A stretch of 59,789 bases of DNA from Ruegeria aquimaris (lineage in GTDB: Bacteria; Pseudomonadota; Alphaproteobacteria; Rhodobacterales; Rhodobacteraceae), in the NCBI RefSeq assembly GCF_025751555.1, contig NZ_JAOWLB010000025.1, positions 1 to 59,789 on the forward strand. Reading direction: 5' to 3'. Positions 9,457 through 18,250 of the stretch are shown in pieces (positions within the stretch are counted from its first letter, which is position 1; every line of letters starts with the position of its first letter). A model generated the notes under the pieces. It was given only the letters and a program-made list of their open reading frames with translations, was not told where the DNA came from and did no database searches. A program made the position numbers and the translations under genes.

Positions 9457-10467
9457 ATGACAGGAAAGACAAAGTTTCTGGGTGCCGCCGCCGGGCTGGC
9501 GATGATGGCCGCAGCGTTTCCGACGCTGGCCACCGCAGCCGACGGTGAAATCACCGTGGCTTACTTCCTCGAATGGCCGATGCCGTTCGAATATGCCAAG
9601 CAGAAGGGCACTTATGACGAGGCACTGGGCGTCAAGGTCAACTGGGTCAGCTTCGAAAGCGGTGTGAAGATGTCGGCGGCCATGGCCTCGGGCGATGTGC
9701 ACCTGTCGGTCAGCCAGGGCGTACCGCCCTTCGTGGTTGCGACCTCGGCCGGGCAGGACCTGCAAATCCTCGACGTGGCCGTGTCCTATGCCGACAATGA
9801 CAACTGCGTCGTGCGCTCGGAGCTGGAAATCGACAAGGACAATGCCGGTGAACTGGCTGGCAAGAAGGTTGCCGTGCCGCTGGGCACCGCCGCCCATTAT
9901 GGCTTCCTCAAGCAGATGAACCATTTTGGCGTCGATGTCGCCAGCATGGATATCGTCGACATGGATCCGCCCGATGGCGCGGCAGCCATTGCCCAGGGCG
10001 CGGTCGACATGTTCTGCGGCTGGGGCGGCTCGCTGCGCCGCGCGCTGGAGCATGGCAACGTGCTGCTGACCGGCGACGAAAAGACCGAGCTGGGTATCCT
10101 GGTGTTCGACGTGACCTCGGGCCCGGCGGGCTGGGTCGCGGAGAACAGCGAACTGGTCGCCAAGTTTCTCAAGGTGACGGCGGATGCCAACGCCATGTGG
10201 GCGGACGAAGCCAACCATGCCGAGATGCTGCCGCTGATCGCCAAGGATGCGGGCATGGATGAAGAGGCGACCGCCTCGACCATCGCGACCTTCAAGTTCC
10301 CGACGATCGAGCAGCAGCTGAGCGGCGCCTGGCTGGGCGGCAACGCGCAGACCTTCATGAAGGGTGTGGCAGATGTCTTCGTCGAGGCGGGCAGCATCGA
10401 TAGCGCGCTGGACACCTACGAGAACGCCGTGAACACCGGGCCGCTGACCGCGGCGGGCAGCATGTAA
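9457..10467 (+). CDS. tauA: Taurine ABC transporter, periplasmic binding protein
   Basis: 336 residues. A Sec signal peptide spans about residues 1-28 (a lysine, then an alanine-rich core ending in TLATAA before DGEITVAYFLEW). The mature part is a NMT1/TauA-type periplasmic binding protein of two alpha/beta lobes, which captures taurine or a related sulfonate and delivers it to TauBC. A Shine-Dalgarno GGGAGAAG precedes the ATG. The substrate is inferred from the divergent tpa gene. A strong hairpin lies just after the stop, before tauB. Confidence 0.87.
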   Translation: MTGKTKFLGAAAGLAMMAAAFPTLATAADGEITVAYFLEWPMPFEYAKQKGTYDEALGVKVNWVSFESGVKMSAAMASGDVHLSVSQGVPPFVVATSAGQDLQILDVAVSYADNDNCVVRSELEIDKDNAGELAGKKVAVPLGTAAHYGFLKQMNHFGVDVASMDIVDMDPPDGAAAIAQGAVDMFCGWGGSLRRALEHGNVLLTGDEKTELGILVFDVTSGPAGWVAENSELVAKFLKVTADANAMWADEANHAEMLPLIAKDAGMDEEATASTIATFKFPTIEQQLSGAWLGGNAQTFMKGVADVFVEAGSIDSALDTYENAVNTGPLTAAGSM

Positions 10468-10482
10468 GCCAACCGGATGACG

Positions 10483-10504
10483 GGCGGCGGGGTGTCCCGC
10501 CGCC
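10483..10504. promoter_or_regulatory. Intercistronic hairpin tauA-tauB
   Basis: A 9-bp GC-only stem (10483-10491 with 10496-10504, loop of four) stands 16 bases after the tauA stop. No T-run follows, so it is more likely a transcript-stabilising or attenuating hairpin that favours the binding protein than a full terminator. Confidence 0.6.
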
Positions 10505-10574
10505 TGCATTTTGCATATCGTCCGGAAACGGCGACAATTACCCCTGTAAATATCTCCAACAGGAAAGGCGGGCC

Positions 10575-11381
10575 ATGTCGGGACTGTCTATCGAAAACAT
10601 ATCCATGCGCTTTGACTTGCCGAACGGCAGCTCGGTGCAGGCGCTGAAGAACGTTTCACTGCACCTAAAGGAAGGCGAATTGATGAGCGTGCTCGGCCCC
10701 TCGGGCTGCGGCAAGACGACTCTTCTCAACATCGTTGCCGGGTTTCTGGCACCGACCGAGGGCCATATCGCCATGAACGGGCACAAGGTCCATGGCCCCG
10801 ATGCCGAACGCGGCATGGTGTTCCAGCAGGGTGCGCTGTTCGAATGGATGAACGTGCGCGACAATGTCAGCTTTGGCCCGCGCATGAAGGGCCAGCGCGA
10901 GGCGGAGTATGGCAGCCAAGTCGATCACCTGCTTGATGTGACGGGCCTTGGCGACTTCAAGGACAAGGCAATCTATGAGCTCAGCGGCGGCATGCAGCAG
11001 CGCGTCGCGCTGGCCCGTTGTCTGGCAAATGATCCGGATGTCATCCTCATGGACGAGCCGCTGGGCGCACTGGACGCGCTGACCCGCGAAAAGATGCAAG
11101 GCCTGGTCCTGAAGCTCTGGAAGGAAACCGGCAAGACCATCATCCTGATCACCCATTCGGTCGAAGAGGCCTTGTTGCTGGGCGAACGGCTGCTGGTCAT
11201 GGCGCCGCGACCCGGACGCATCCACAAGGAATACCGCCTGCCTTATGCCGATATGGGGGTGAATGCGGATCTGCGTGAGGTCAAGAAATCCGAAGGCTAT
11301 TCCCAGACGCGCGAGGAAATCCTCTCGATGATCTGGGACATGGAAGAGGAAATCATGGGACGCACGGAGGCAGCACAATGA
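10575..11381 (+). CDS. tauB: Taurine ABC transporter, ATP-binding protein
   Basis: 268 residues. Walker A GPSGCGKTT is at 41-49, the ABC signature LSGGMQQR at 136-143 and Walker B VILMDE at 156-161, with the following D-loop ALDAL. It belongs to the TauB/SsuB/NrtD branch and powers sulfonate uptake together with TauC at the inner membrane. An AGGAAAGG Shine-Dalgarno precedes the ATG. Its last four bases overlap the start of tauC (ATGA), which indicates translational coupling. Confidence 0.9.
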   Translation: MSGLSIENISMRFDLPNGSSVQALKNVSLHLKEGELMSVLGPSGCGKTTLLNIVAGFLAPTEGHIAMNGHKVHGPDAERGMVFQQGALFEWMNVRDNVSFGPRMKGQREAEYGSQVDHLLDVTGLGDFKDKAIYELSGGMQQRVALARCLANDPDVILMDEPLGALDALTREKMQGLVLKLWKETGKTIILITHSVEEALLLGERLLVMAPRPGRIHKEYRLPYADMGVNADLREVKKSEGYSQTREEILSMIWDMEEEIMGRTEAAQ

Positions 11382-12652
11382 TCGGCCTGATTATCCTTGC
11401 GGTCTATGTGGCGATCTTTGTCGGCTCGTTCCTGGCTGTGCGCTTCTTCGTACGCAAGACCACCAATGATTTTACCTCGCTCAAGACCGTCACCTTTGGG
11501 GATGAAAGCGCGGTTACGTCGAACCGGATTGCCTCGGTGGTGTCGGTTCTCACCATCTTCCTGATCTGGGGATCGTTCACCGGGTCGAAATATGTGCCGT
11601 CCTTCCTGCACGCGCCAGCGCCTTTTGTCGGCGACACCTCGTTTGTCTACACGCTCGAGGATGCCAATGGCGCCCGCGACGACGCCACCGTTCATGTCAA
11701 GGTCTACCCCTTTGGTGAAAAGACTGAGGATTTCGATGTCGATCCAGGGCCGGGTTTTGCCAAGGATGACGCGGTGTCGATGACCGCCTCGCGCTCAACC
11801 ACCATAATCTTTGACAAGAATGACGAGGCCAAGCGCAAGGACGGCGCCAAGGTCGTGGCCATTGACGGTACCCCGATTGCCGAGGGACAGTCGATCAAGA
11901 CCGGCTCCGGACAGTTTTCGCTGACCGACAAGGGGGCAATCAGTTTCCGGCCGCCCTCGGGATTGCAGATGGAGCCGATCTGGCTGCCGCCGCCCGAAGC
12001 CGTGGTCAGCCGCCTAGGCGAAATTGCGAAATCGGGCTATCGTGACAGCACCCTGTGGGAGCATCTGGGCTTCTCCCTGTTCCGTGTGATCGCCGGTTTC
12101 TTCTTTGGTGCGCTGGTGGGTATTCCGCTGGGCTATGCCATGGGGCTGAGCGACTGGTTCCGGGGCTGGTTCGACCCGATCGTTGAATTCATGCGCCCGG
12201 TGCCGCCGCTGGCCCTGATCCCGCTGGTGATCATCTGGGCGGGGATTGGCGAGACGGGCAAGATCATCCTGCTGTTCCTTGCGGCCTTGTGGATCATGGC
12301 CATTGCCGCCCGCTCGGGCGTCTCGGGGGTCAGGATCTCGAAGGTGCACGCCGCCTATTCGCTGGGCGCCAGCAAGGCGCAGATCATGCGATACGTGATC
12401 GTGCCGAACTCGCTGCCCGAGATCTTCACCGGTGCGCGGGTGGCGATGGGGGTCTGCTGGGGTACCGTGGTCGCCGCCGAACTGGTGGCGGCGGAAAAGG
12501 GCGCCGGGATGATGATCATGGTCGCGTCCAAGTTCCAGCTGACCGATATCGTGATCATGGGGATCATCTTGATCGGCGTGATCGGCTTTGGCATCGACAT
12601 ACTGATGCGCTGGGCCGAGCGGGTGCTGGTACCCTGGAAAAGCAAGGGCTGA
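11378..12652 (+). CDS. tauC: Taurine ABC transporter permease with a large extra periplasmic domain
   Basis: 424 residues, far longer than the usual 250-280 for TauC/SsuC. Residues 1-24 and about 50-67 are membrane segments. Residues ~82-200 form an inserted, soluble, beta-rich stretch containing SFVYTLEDANGARDDATVHV and QFSLTDKGAISFRPPSG, both like Ig/cadherin-type bacterial repeats. The ordinary permease then resumes at WLPPPEAVVSRL and has the EAA-loop region (YSLGASKAQIMRYVIVPNSL) and further membrane segments. Topology places the insert in the periplasm. It overlaps tauB by four bases. Function as a sulfonate permease is secure by family and context; the role of the insert is unknown. 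Confidence 0.87.
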   Translation: MIGLIILAVYVAIFVGSFLAVRFFVRKTTNDFTSLKTVTFGDESAVTSNRIASVVSVLTIFLIWGSFTGSKYVPSFLHAPAPFVGDTSFVYTLEDANGARDDATVHVKVYPFGEKTEDFDVDPGPGFAKDDAVSMTASRSTTIIFDKNDEAKRKDGAKVVAIDGTPIAEGQSIKTGSGQFSLTDKGAISFRPPSGLQMEPIWLPPPEAVVSRLGEIAKSGYRDSTLWEHLGFSLFRVIAGFFFGALVGIPLGYAMGLSDWFRGWFDPIVEFMRPVPPLALIPLVIIWAGIGETGKIILLFLAALWIMAIAARSGVSGVRISKVHAAYSLGASKAQIMRYVIVPNSLPEIFTGARVAMGVCWGTVVAAELVAAEKGAGMMIMVASKFQLTDIVIMGIILIGVIGFGIDILMRWAERVLVPWKSKG

Positions 12653-12793
12653 TCCACCTTCGGCAAGAAAAAATCGGGGCCCTGCGGGGCCTCGGTTCTA
12701 TTGTTGCGGCAGGCACGTGTTATTACGATCTTTCCTTGCCGGGCGTGTTTGTGCCACATCTGCGCGCAGGGCATCACTCAGGGAGGACAGGAC

Positions 12794-14422
12794 ATGACCG
12801 GCAGCAGCATCTATGACCAGCATCTGGATCGGACTCGTGCCAATTTCACCCCGCTGTCACCGCTGAGCATGATCGAGCGTACGGCGGCGATCTATCCGGA
12901 TTACCCCTCGGTGGTGTATGGCGCGCGCCGCTATACCTGGGCGGAAACCTATGCGCGTTGCCGCCGGCTGGCCGGGGCGCTGGCCGCGCGCGGGATCGGC
13001 AAGGGCGACACCGTTTCGATCATCGCCGCCAATATCCCCGAGATGTACGAGGCGCATTTCGGCGTGCCCATGGTGGGCGCGGTGCTGAATGCGATCAACA
13101 CTCGGCTGGACGCCCCGATCATCGCCTTCATCCTGACCCATGCCGAGGCAAGGGTGCTGATCGTCGATCCCGAATTCTCGGCCGTTGTGCGCGATGCCTT
13201 GGCACAGATCGACCGTCCCGACCTGCTGGTCATCGACATCGAGGATGCAAGTTTCGAAGGTGGGGAGCGACTCGGCGCGCTGACCTATGAGGAACTGCTG
13301 GCCGGGGGTGCCCCCGAGTTCGCCTGGTCGCTGCCGGATGATGAATGGGACGCGATCGCGCTGAACTACACCTCCGGCACCACCGGCAACCCCAAGGGGG
13401 TGGTCTATCATCACCGCGGCGCGGCGCTGAACGCGAATACCAACATCCTCGACTGGGGGATGCCGAAACACTCGGTCTATCTCTGGACCCTGCCGATGTT
13501 TCATTGCAACGGCTGGTGTTTCCCCTGGACCATGGCGGCCAATGCCGGGGTGTCCGTCTGTTTGCGCGCGGTACGGGACGAGCCGATCTATCGCGCCTTC
13601 CGCGAAGAGAAAGTGACCCATTTCTGCGGCGCGCCCATCGTGTTGAACATGCTTGCCAACGCGCCCGCGCATCTCAGGGATTTCGACCACCAGATCAAGG
13701 TGATGACCGCTGGCGCACCGCCGCCCGCCGCTGTGATCGAAAAGATGGAGGCGATGGGCGTCGAGGTGACCCATGTCTATGGGTTGACCGAGACCTATGG
13801 CCCTTCGGTCGTCTGCGCCTGGAAAGACGCGTGGGATGCGCAGCCTGCCAGCGAAAGGGCGGCATTGAAGGTGCGGCAAGGGGTCAAGAACGCGGCGCTC
13901 TCGGGCCTGATGGTCGCGGATCCCGACACGCTGGAACCGGTGCCCGCCGATGGCGAGACCATGGGCGAGATCTTCATGCAGGGCAATGTGGTGATGAAAG
14001 GGTACCTCAAGAACTCCGATGCCACCGAAAAGGCGTTTCGCGGCGGTTGGTTCGCGTCGGGCGATCTGGGGGTGATGCATCCCGATGGTTACATTGCGCT
14101 CAAGGATAGGTCCAAGGACATCATCATTTCGGGCGGCGAGAACATCTCGTCTGTCGAGGTAGAGGGCGTGCTTTACAAGCATCCGGCAGTGATGGAGGCC
14201 GCCGTGGTCGCCAAGCCGGACGAGAAATGGGGTGAGACGCCTTGTGCCTTTGTCGAGCTGAAGCCGGGGTCAGAGGCCGACGCGGCCGAGATCATCGCCT
14301 TTTGCCGGGCGAACATGGCGCATTTCAAGGCGCCACGGACGGTTGTGTTCGGCGAGTTGCCCAAAACCTCGACCGGCAAGGTGCAGAAATTCGTGTTGCG
14401 CGACCGGGCAAGGGCGCTCTGA
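12794..14422 (+). CDS. AMP-forming acyl-CoA ligase, DmdB-like (second copy)
   Basis: 542 residues. The phosphate-binding loop YTSGTTGNPKGV is at 192-203, the motif GGWFASGDLG follows, and the C-terminal catalytic region is KTSTGKVQKFVLRD. This branch includes roseobacter DmdB-type methylmercaptopropionate-CoA ligases and plant-like acyl-activating enzymes; from memory a DmdB homologue follows tauC in Ruegeria pomeroyi, but I cannot check this here. The ATG at 12794 has GGAGG seven bases upstream; the frame is open back to 12701 without another good ribosome site. It is clearly different in sequence from the ligase at 5778-7406. A GNAT gene starts one base after its stop. Confidence 0.86.
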   Translation: MTGSSIYDQHLDRTRANFTPLSPLSMIERTAAIYPDYPSVVYGARRYTWAETYARCRRLAGALAARGIGKGDTVSIIAANIPEMYEAHFGVPMVGAVLNAINTRLDAPIIAFILTHAEARVLIVDPEFSAVVRDALAQIDRPDLLVIDIEDASFEGGERLGALTYEELLAGGAPEFAWSLPDDEWDAIALNYTSGTTGNPKGVVYHHRGAALNANTNILDWGMPKHSVYLWTLPMFHCNGWCFPWTMAANAGVSVCLRAVRDEPIYRAFREEKVTHFCGAPIVLNMLANAPAHLRDFDHQIKVMTAGAPPPAAVIEKMEAMGVEVTHVYGLTETYGPSVVCAWKDAWDAQPASERAALKVRQGVKNAALSGLMVADPDTLEPVPADGETMGEIFMQGNVVMKGYLKNSDATEKAFRGGWFASGDLGVMHPDGYIALKDRSKDIIISGGENISSVEVEGVLYKHPAVMEAAVVAKPDEKWGETPCAFVELKPGSEADAAEIIAFCRANMAHFKAPRTVVFGELPKTSTGKVQKFVLRDRARAL

Positions 14423-14423
14423 C

Positions 14424-15269
14424 ATGGCCTTGCCCGGACTTGATATCGCCCCGATGAGCCTGGCGGACCTCGACATGGTTCTGGACTGGGCGGCGGCCGA
14501 AGGCTGGAACCCCGGGCTGGATGACGCGCGGGCATTTCATGCCGCAGACAGCCGGGGGTTCTTTCTGGCGCGGGTCAAAGGCGAGCCAGTCGCGGCGATC
14601 TCGGTGGTCAACCACGATGCCGATAACGCCTTTCTGGGCCTCTATCTCTGCCGGCCCGACTGGCGGGGGCGGGGGATCGGGCTGGCGACATGGATCCATG
14701 CGCTGGAACACGCGGGCGCGCGGTCTGTCGGTCTCGATGGCGTGGCAGCGCAAGAGGCGAACTATGCCAAGTCGGGTTTTGTGCGCACCGGGGCCAGCCT
14801 GCGGCACGAAGGGTTTTGGCCGTCGGCCCGGTCACCTGAGATACGGTCAGCGGCCTTGTCGGACATGCTACGGCTGATCGAACTCGATGCCGCTGCCGGT
14901 GGCTTCAGCCGCCCGACATTCCTGAACGCTTGGTTGGCACCAGGCCAGCCCGAGCGGGCCACGCGGGTGTTGCAAAAGGACGGCGAGATCGTCGGCTTTG
15001 CCACATGGCGGGCTTGTCGCGAAGGAACCAAGATCGGCCCCGTCATAGCGCCGGGCACGTCCGCAGCGCTGGACCTGATCGCGGATATCGCCGCTGAGCG
15101 TCCGAATGACCCGCTGATTGTCGATTTGCCCGAGGCCAATACGGCGCTGCGCCGCGCGTTGGAAGGTGCCGGGTTTACCGTGCCATTTGCAACGGCCCGG
15201 ATGTATCGCGGTACGGTCCCACAGACGGGTCCGGGATTGCAGGCGATTGCCACAATGGAACTGGGCTGA
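14424..15269 (+). CDS. GNAT family N-acetyltransferase
   Basis: 281 residues. The N-terminal half is a GNAT fold with the acetyl-CoA pyrophosphate-binding segment CRPDWRGRGIGLATW. The C-terminal half is a second, weaker domain of the type often found in tandem GNAT proteins (RALEGAGFTVPFATARMYRG), so it is a two-domain acetyltransferase. The substrate cannot be told. The ATG at 14424 follows the ligase stop with one base between, so the two are probably translationally coupled. Confidence 0.8.
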   Translation: MALPGLDIAPMSLADLDMVLDWAAAEGWNPGLDDARAFHAADSRGFFLARVKGEPVAAISVVNHDADNAFLGLYLCRPDWRGRGIGLATWIHALEHAGARSVGLDGVAAQEANYAKSGFVRTGASLRHEGFWPSARSPEIRSAALSDMLRLIELDAAAGGFSRPTFLNAWLAPGQPERATRVLQKDGEIVGFATWRACREGTKIGPVIAPGTSAALDLIADIAAERPNDPLIVDLPEANTALRRALEGAGFTVPFATARMYRGTVPQTGPGLQAIATMELG

Positions 15270-15273
15270 GCGC

Positions 15274-15606
15274 CTAGTCGAACAGCGACAGGTCCAGATC
15301 CAGCATCTCGCCCATCCAGATGGCGCGGTCGCGATGATCGCGCAATTCGTCGCCGGTCTCGGGATGAGCAAATATGGTCAATCCCTGCCGGTTCAGCATC
15401 AGCCAGGGCACGACCTGGTCGAAGGCGTCCGGGCCAAAGGCCAGTTGGCAGCTCCAGCGCGGATGCGGGCCGACATTCCGAGCGTGAACCCGGCCCATCT
15501 GCACCGGAAACAGCTGCGCTGCCTGTTCGCAGACCTGCCGGGCGATCGCCTCGCTGTCGGCGTCGAAATAGACATGGGCATGATAGCCGGTGATGGACTG
15601 GTTCAT
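15274..15606 (-). CDS. DOPA 4,5-dioxygenase family protein
   Basis: 110 residues. The short protein carries the metal-ligand pattern of this family: GYHAHVYFD near the start, VGPHPRWSCQLAF in the middle, and FAHPETGDELRDH near the end. Family members cleave the ring of DOPA-like catechols extradiolically; bacterial homologues are mostly uncharacterised. I chose the ATG at 15606 because AGGAG precedes it by about 6 bases; the frame begins at 15624. It is convergent with the GNAT gene, only four bases apart. A role beside the homogentisate genes in aromatic metabolism is conceivable but not shown. Confidence 0.78.
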   Translation of the reverse strand: MNQSITGYHAHVYFDADSEAIARQVCEQAAQLFPVQMGRVHARNVGPHPRWSCQLAFGPDAFDQVVPWLMLNRQGLTIFAHPETGDELRDHRDRAIWMGEMLDLDLSLFD

Positions 15607-15691
15607 CGGTGTCTCCTGTTTCATCTAGGGCAATCTGCCGATGCGAAAGTGTGCCTGCAATCCCGTACAGACGAACCGCACCTGTGCGCTT

Positions 15692-16651
15692 TCAGCGTTT
15701 TCGGTGGTGCAGCACCCGACCCAGCGTGTTCATCAACAGTTGCGCCGCCAGGATCGAGGTGCTGCCGGTCTGGTCATAGTCCGGGGCCACCTCGACCAGG
15801 TCGATGCCCACGATATCGCCCCTCCGGGCCAGCCCGTCGATCAGCTCAAGCACCTCGTAATACTGGAACCCTCCATGGCTGGGCGTTCCAGTTCCCGGCG
15901 CGATAGAGGGGTCGAAGGCGTCGATGTCGATGGTCAGGTAATACCGCACGCCCGCAGGGATCCGGGCAAGCATCGCCTCGGTCCCCATCCGGCGGACATG
16001 GCGCACCGACTGGATATCCGAACCCATGGCGCGCGCGGCCTCGTAGCCGTCCTTTGCCGTGGACGAGACATTGCGGATGCCAATCTGGCTCAGCCCGGTG
16101 ACATAGGGCTTCTCCGCCGCCCGCCGCATCGGGTTGCCATGGCCATAGCGCACACCGTGCCGTTCATCGACGAAGTCGAGATGCGCGTCGATCTGCACCA
16201 CATGGATCGGATCCTGATCGTCAAAGGCGTTGATACAGGGGATGTTGACCGAATGATCGCCCCCCAGCACTACCGGTAAGGCGCCTGCCTGCAGGATCTT
16301 GCGAACGCCGAATTCGATATTGGCGTGACTCTTCATCGTGTCGGTATGCACGATATCGGCATCGCCGATATCAACGATACGGACCTTGGCCGGGTCCAGA
16401 TAGGTGACGTCATCCTCGAAGTCATAAGCACCGGCATGGCCGAATGAAAACAGGGTGGAGGCTTCGCGGATGCCGCGTGGCCCCATGCGTGCGCCCGACC
16501 GCCACTGGGCCCCGAAATCGAACGGCGCGCCGAGGATTGCGGCATCGGCGTCGATATTGTCCCAATCCTCGACATAGGGATACTTGCCGAAGGTACAGAT
16601 ACCTACGAAAGGCAGGTTCAGCCGCCCACCGTCATAGCCATGTTTGGCCAT
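15692..16651 (-). CDS. Agmatinase / guanidino-acid hydrolase (ureohydrolase family)
   Basis: 319 residues, typical for ureohydrolases. The binuclear manganese site is complete: GGDHS at 130-134, DAHLD at 155-159 and DIDAFDP at 242-248. Such enzymes hydrolyse a guanidino compound to urea and an amine. Agmatine is the usual annotation, but guanidinobutyrate, guanidinopropionate or guanidine hydrolases share these motifs, so the substrate stays open. The ATG at 16651 has GGAG about 9 bases upstream; the longer frame to 16918 has no good ribosome site and overlaps the divergent thioredoxin-fold gene. Confidence 0.86.
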   Translation of the reverse strand: MAKHGYDGGRLNLPFVGICTFGKYPYVEDWDNIDADAAILGAPFDFGAQWRSGARMGPRGIREASTLFSFGHAGAYDFEDDVTYLDPAKVRIVDIGDADIVHTDTMKSHANIEFGVRKILQAGALPVVLGGDHSVNIPCINAFDDQDPIHVVQIDAHLDFVDERHGVRYGHGNPMRRAAEKPYVTGLSQIGIRNVSSTAKDGYEAARAMGSDIQSVRHVRRMGTEAMLARIPAGVRYYLTIDIDAFDPSIAPGTGTPSHGGFQYYEVLELIDGLARRGDIVGIDLVEVAPDYDQTGSTSILAAQLLMNTLGRVLHHRKR

Positions 16652-16784
16652 ATGCCGCGCTCCTTGCTTACAGTCTCTGCCAGTAAGCGGATCGGAGCCG
16701 CCCTTGTCCAGCGCCAACCACGACCGTTGACGCTTTGGGGGCGGCAAGGGTTTACTGGCGTCGGGAACCATGGGAGGGCTGAAG

Positions 16785-17339
16785 ATGGCTGCAACACCGC
16801 CGGTATGCGACTTTGGCTGGAAAGCCCCGGATTTTACTTTGCCCGGCACCGACGGGCAAAACCACAGCCTCTCCGCCCTGGCCGGTGAGGCGGGAACGCT
16901 GGTCATGTTCATATGCAACCACTGCCCCTATGTTCTGGCCGTGCTGGACCGCATCCTGCGCGACGCGCGCGATTTGCAGGCGCTGGGCGTCGGGGTAATT
17001 GCCATCTGTTCGAATGATGCAGAGGCTTATCCGGCCGACAGTTTCGCGAACATGAAGAAAATGGCGACGGAACGGGCGTTTTCATTCCCTTATCTGCATG
17101 ACGAGGATCAGTCAGTCGCGCGGGCTTATGGGGCGGCTTGCACGCCGGATTTCTTCGGTTTCAACAGCGCGATGGAGTTGCAGTATCGCGGCCGGCTCGA
17201 TGCCTCGCGCAATACCGCTGGGCCGGCAGACCTGCGGCGTGACCTGTTCGAGGCGATGAAACAGGTAGCCGAAACCGGGCGCGGACCCAGCGATCAGATC
17301 CCGTCGATGGGGTGCTCGATCAAATGGAAAGCGGCCTGA
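16785..17339 (+). CDS. Thioredoxin-fold / AhpC-TSA family protein
   Basis: 184 residues. It begins like a peroxiredoxin or TlpA-like protein (APDFTLPGTDGQNHSL), and the redox motif position reads MFICNHCPYVLAV, a CxxC-type active site of the thioredoxin-fold family. The cis-proline side is ACTPDFFGF. It should act as a thiol-disulfide oxidoreductase or peroxidase in the cytoplasm, as no signal peptide is present. GGGAGGG eight bases before the ATG at 16785 decides the start. It diverges from the agmatinase-family gene and is convergent with maiA. Confidence 0.82.
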   Translation: MAATPPVCDFGWKAPDFTLPGTDGQNHSLSALAGEAGTLVMFICNHCPYVLAVLDRILRDARDLQALGVGVIAICSNDAEAYPADSFANMKKMATERAFSFPYLHDEDQSVARAYGAACTPDFFGFNSAMELQYRGRLDASRNTAGPADLRRDLFEAMKQVAETGRGPSDQIPSMGCSIKWKAA

Positions 17340-17351
17340 GGCCGCTTTTGA

Positions 17352-17993
17352 TCAACCGGCAGGCGCGTGCCGGTCGGGATGGGCTGCGGCAAAGGCCGGA
17401 TGCCCGTTGCACGCGGTTTCCACCGACAGAAGGCGCGGCATGTCGCTGATATCCACCTCCCACCGGCGGGCGTTGTAGATCTGCGGCATCAGGCAGATAT
17501 CGGCCAACCCGGGTGTGTCGCCGCAGCAATAGGGCGATTGTTCGAACCCGGCCAGCATCGTCTCGAAGGCTTGCAGCCCGGGGCGGATGAAATGGCGCAT
17601 CCAGTCGCCGGGCATGCCCTCGGCCCCGCCGCTGAGCTGCGTGGCATGGCGTGCGACTTTCAGGTTGCAGACCGGGTGGATATCGACCGCGATTGCCTGC
17701 GCCAGCGCCTGCACCTGCGCCCGGCCTGCCGGGTCGGCGGGCACCAGTCCCAGACCACGGGTCTGATCGAGATAATCGAGGATCGCCAGCGACTGGGTCA
17801 GCCGCAGCCCGTCGATGTCAAGCACCGGCACCAACCCCTGCGGATTGCGCGCCAGATGCTCCTCTGAGCGGTGCTCGCCCTTGACCAGATCGACTGGAAC
17901 CGCGGTGTAGGCGATGCCCGCGAGGTTGAGCGCGATGCGCAGCCGGTAGCTGGCCGACGAGCGCCAGTAGTCATAGAGAGTGATGTCGGACAT
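17352..17993 (-). CDS. maiA: Maleylacetoacetate isomerase (zeta-class GST)
   Basis: 213 residues, the usual length. The zeta-GST N-terminal motif appears as DYWRSSASYRLRIALNLAG; the catalytic serines are present and the cysteine of the animal SSCS motif is alanine, which is common in bacteria. The C-terminal all-helical domain includes CCGDTPGLADICLMPQIYN. It isomerises maleylacetoacetate to fumarylacetoacetate, the step between HmgA and fumarylacetoacetase, both encoded upstream. A Shine-Dalgarno AGGA precedes the ATG at 17993. A palindromic repeat and a terminator separate it from the rest of the cluster, so it likely has its own promoter. Confidence 0.88.
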   Translation of the reverse strand: MSDITLYDYWRSSASYRLRIALNLAGIAYTAVPVDLVKGEHRSEEHLARNPQGLVPVLDIDGLRLTQSLAILDYLDQTRGLGLVPADPAGRAQVQALAQAIAVDIHPVCNLKVARHATQLSGGAEGMPGDWMRHFIRPGLQAFETMLAGFEQSPYCCGDTPGLADICLMPQIYNARRWEVDISDMPRLLSVETACNGHPAFAAAHPDRHAPAG

Positions 17994-18033
17994 GGGGCGT
18001 CTTTCCTGTCTGGGGCAGGGCGATACTAGACTA

Positions 18034-18133
18034 GAGCAGTTTTCGAACAACCTGAATCGGAAATGCCCTGCCACGCCTTCGGCATTCTCGGGACATTTCC
18101 GAAAAGGCGGCCCTGATTGGTTCGAAAATGCTC
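18034..18133. repeat. Long palindromic intergenic element (REP/RIME-like)
   Basis: About 100 bases form an imperfect inverted repeat. The outer arms are GAGCAGTTTTCGAAC at the left and its counterpart GTTCGAAAATGCTC at the right. Inner arms around CGGAAATG/CATTTCCG pair as well. Such elements are scattered repeats in alphaproteobacterial genomes, between convergent or tandem genes. Whether it recurs cannot be tested here; I see no second copy in the window. Confidence 0.6.
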
Positions 18134-18200
18134 GGGGCGGTTGCCGTCGCAGCGTTAACCGCTTTCACGGCGTCCTTGGCTCGGGCGCGCTTTGCGCGCC

Positions 18201-18226
18201 AAAAGGACCCGGTGCGCAGCACCGGG
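18201..18226 (-). terminator. Rho-independent terminator of the homogentisate operon
   Basis: An 8-bp stem (18208-18215 with 18219-18226, loop of three) is followed on the minus strand by TCCTTTT. It lies 25 bases after the stop of the VOC gene at 18251 and probably ends the hmgA transcript. Confidence 0.75.
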
Positions 18227-18250
18227 CCCGGTCTTGGTCGAGGGTTCGCC

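Noticed and set aside
12653-12793. Terminator after tauC
   Set aside because: GGCCC/GGGCC pairing around 12680 is only five bases and has no T-run; the following ligase gene may be co-transcribed.
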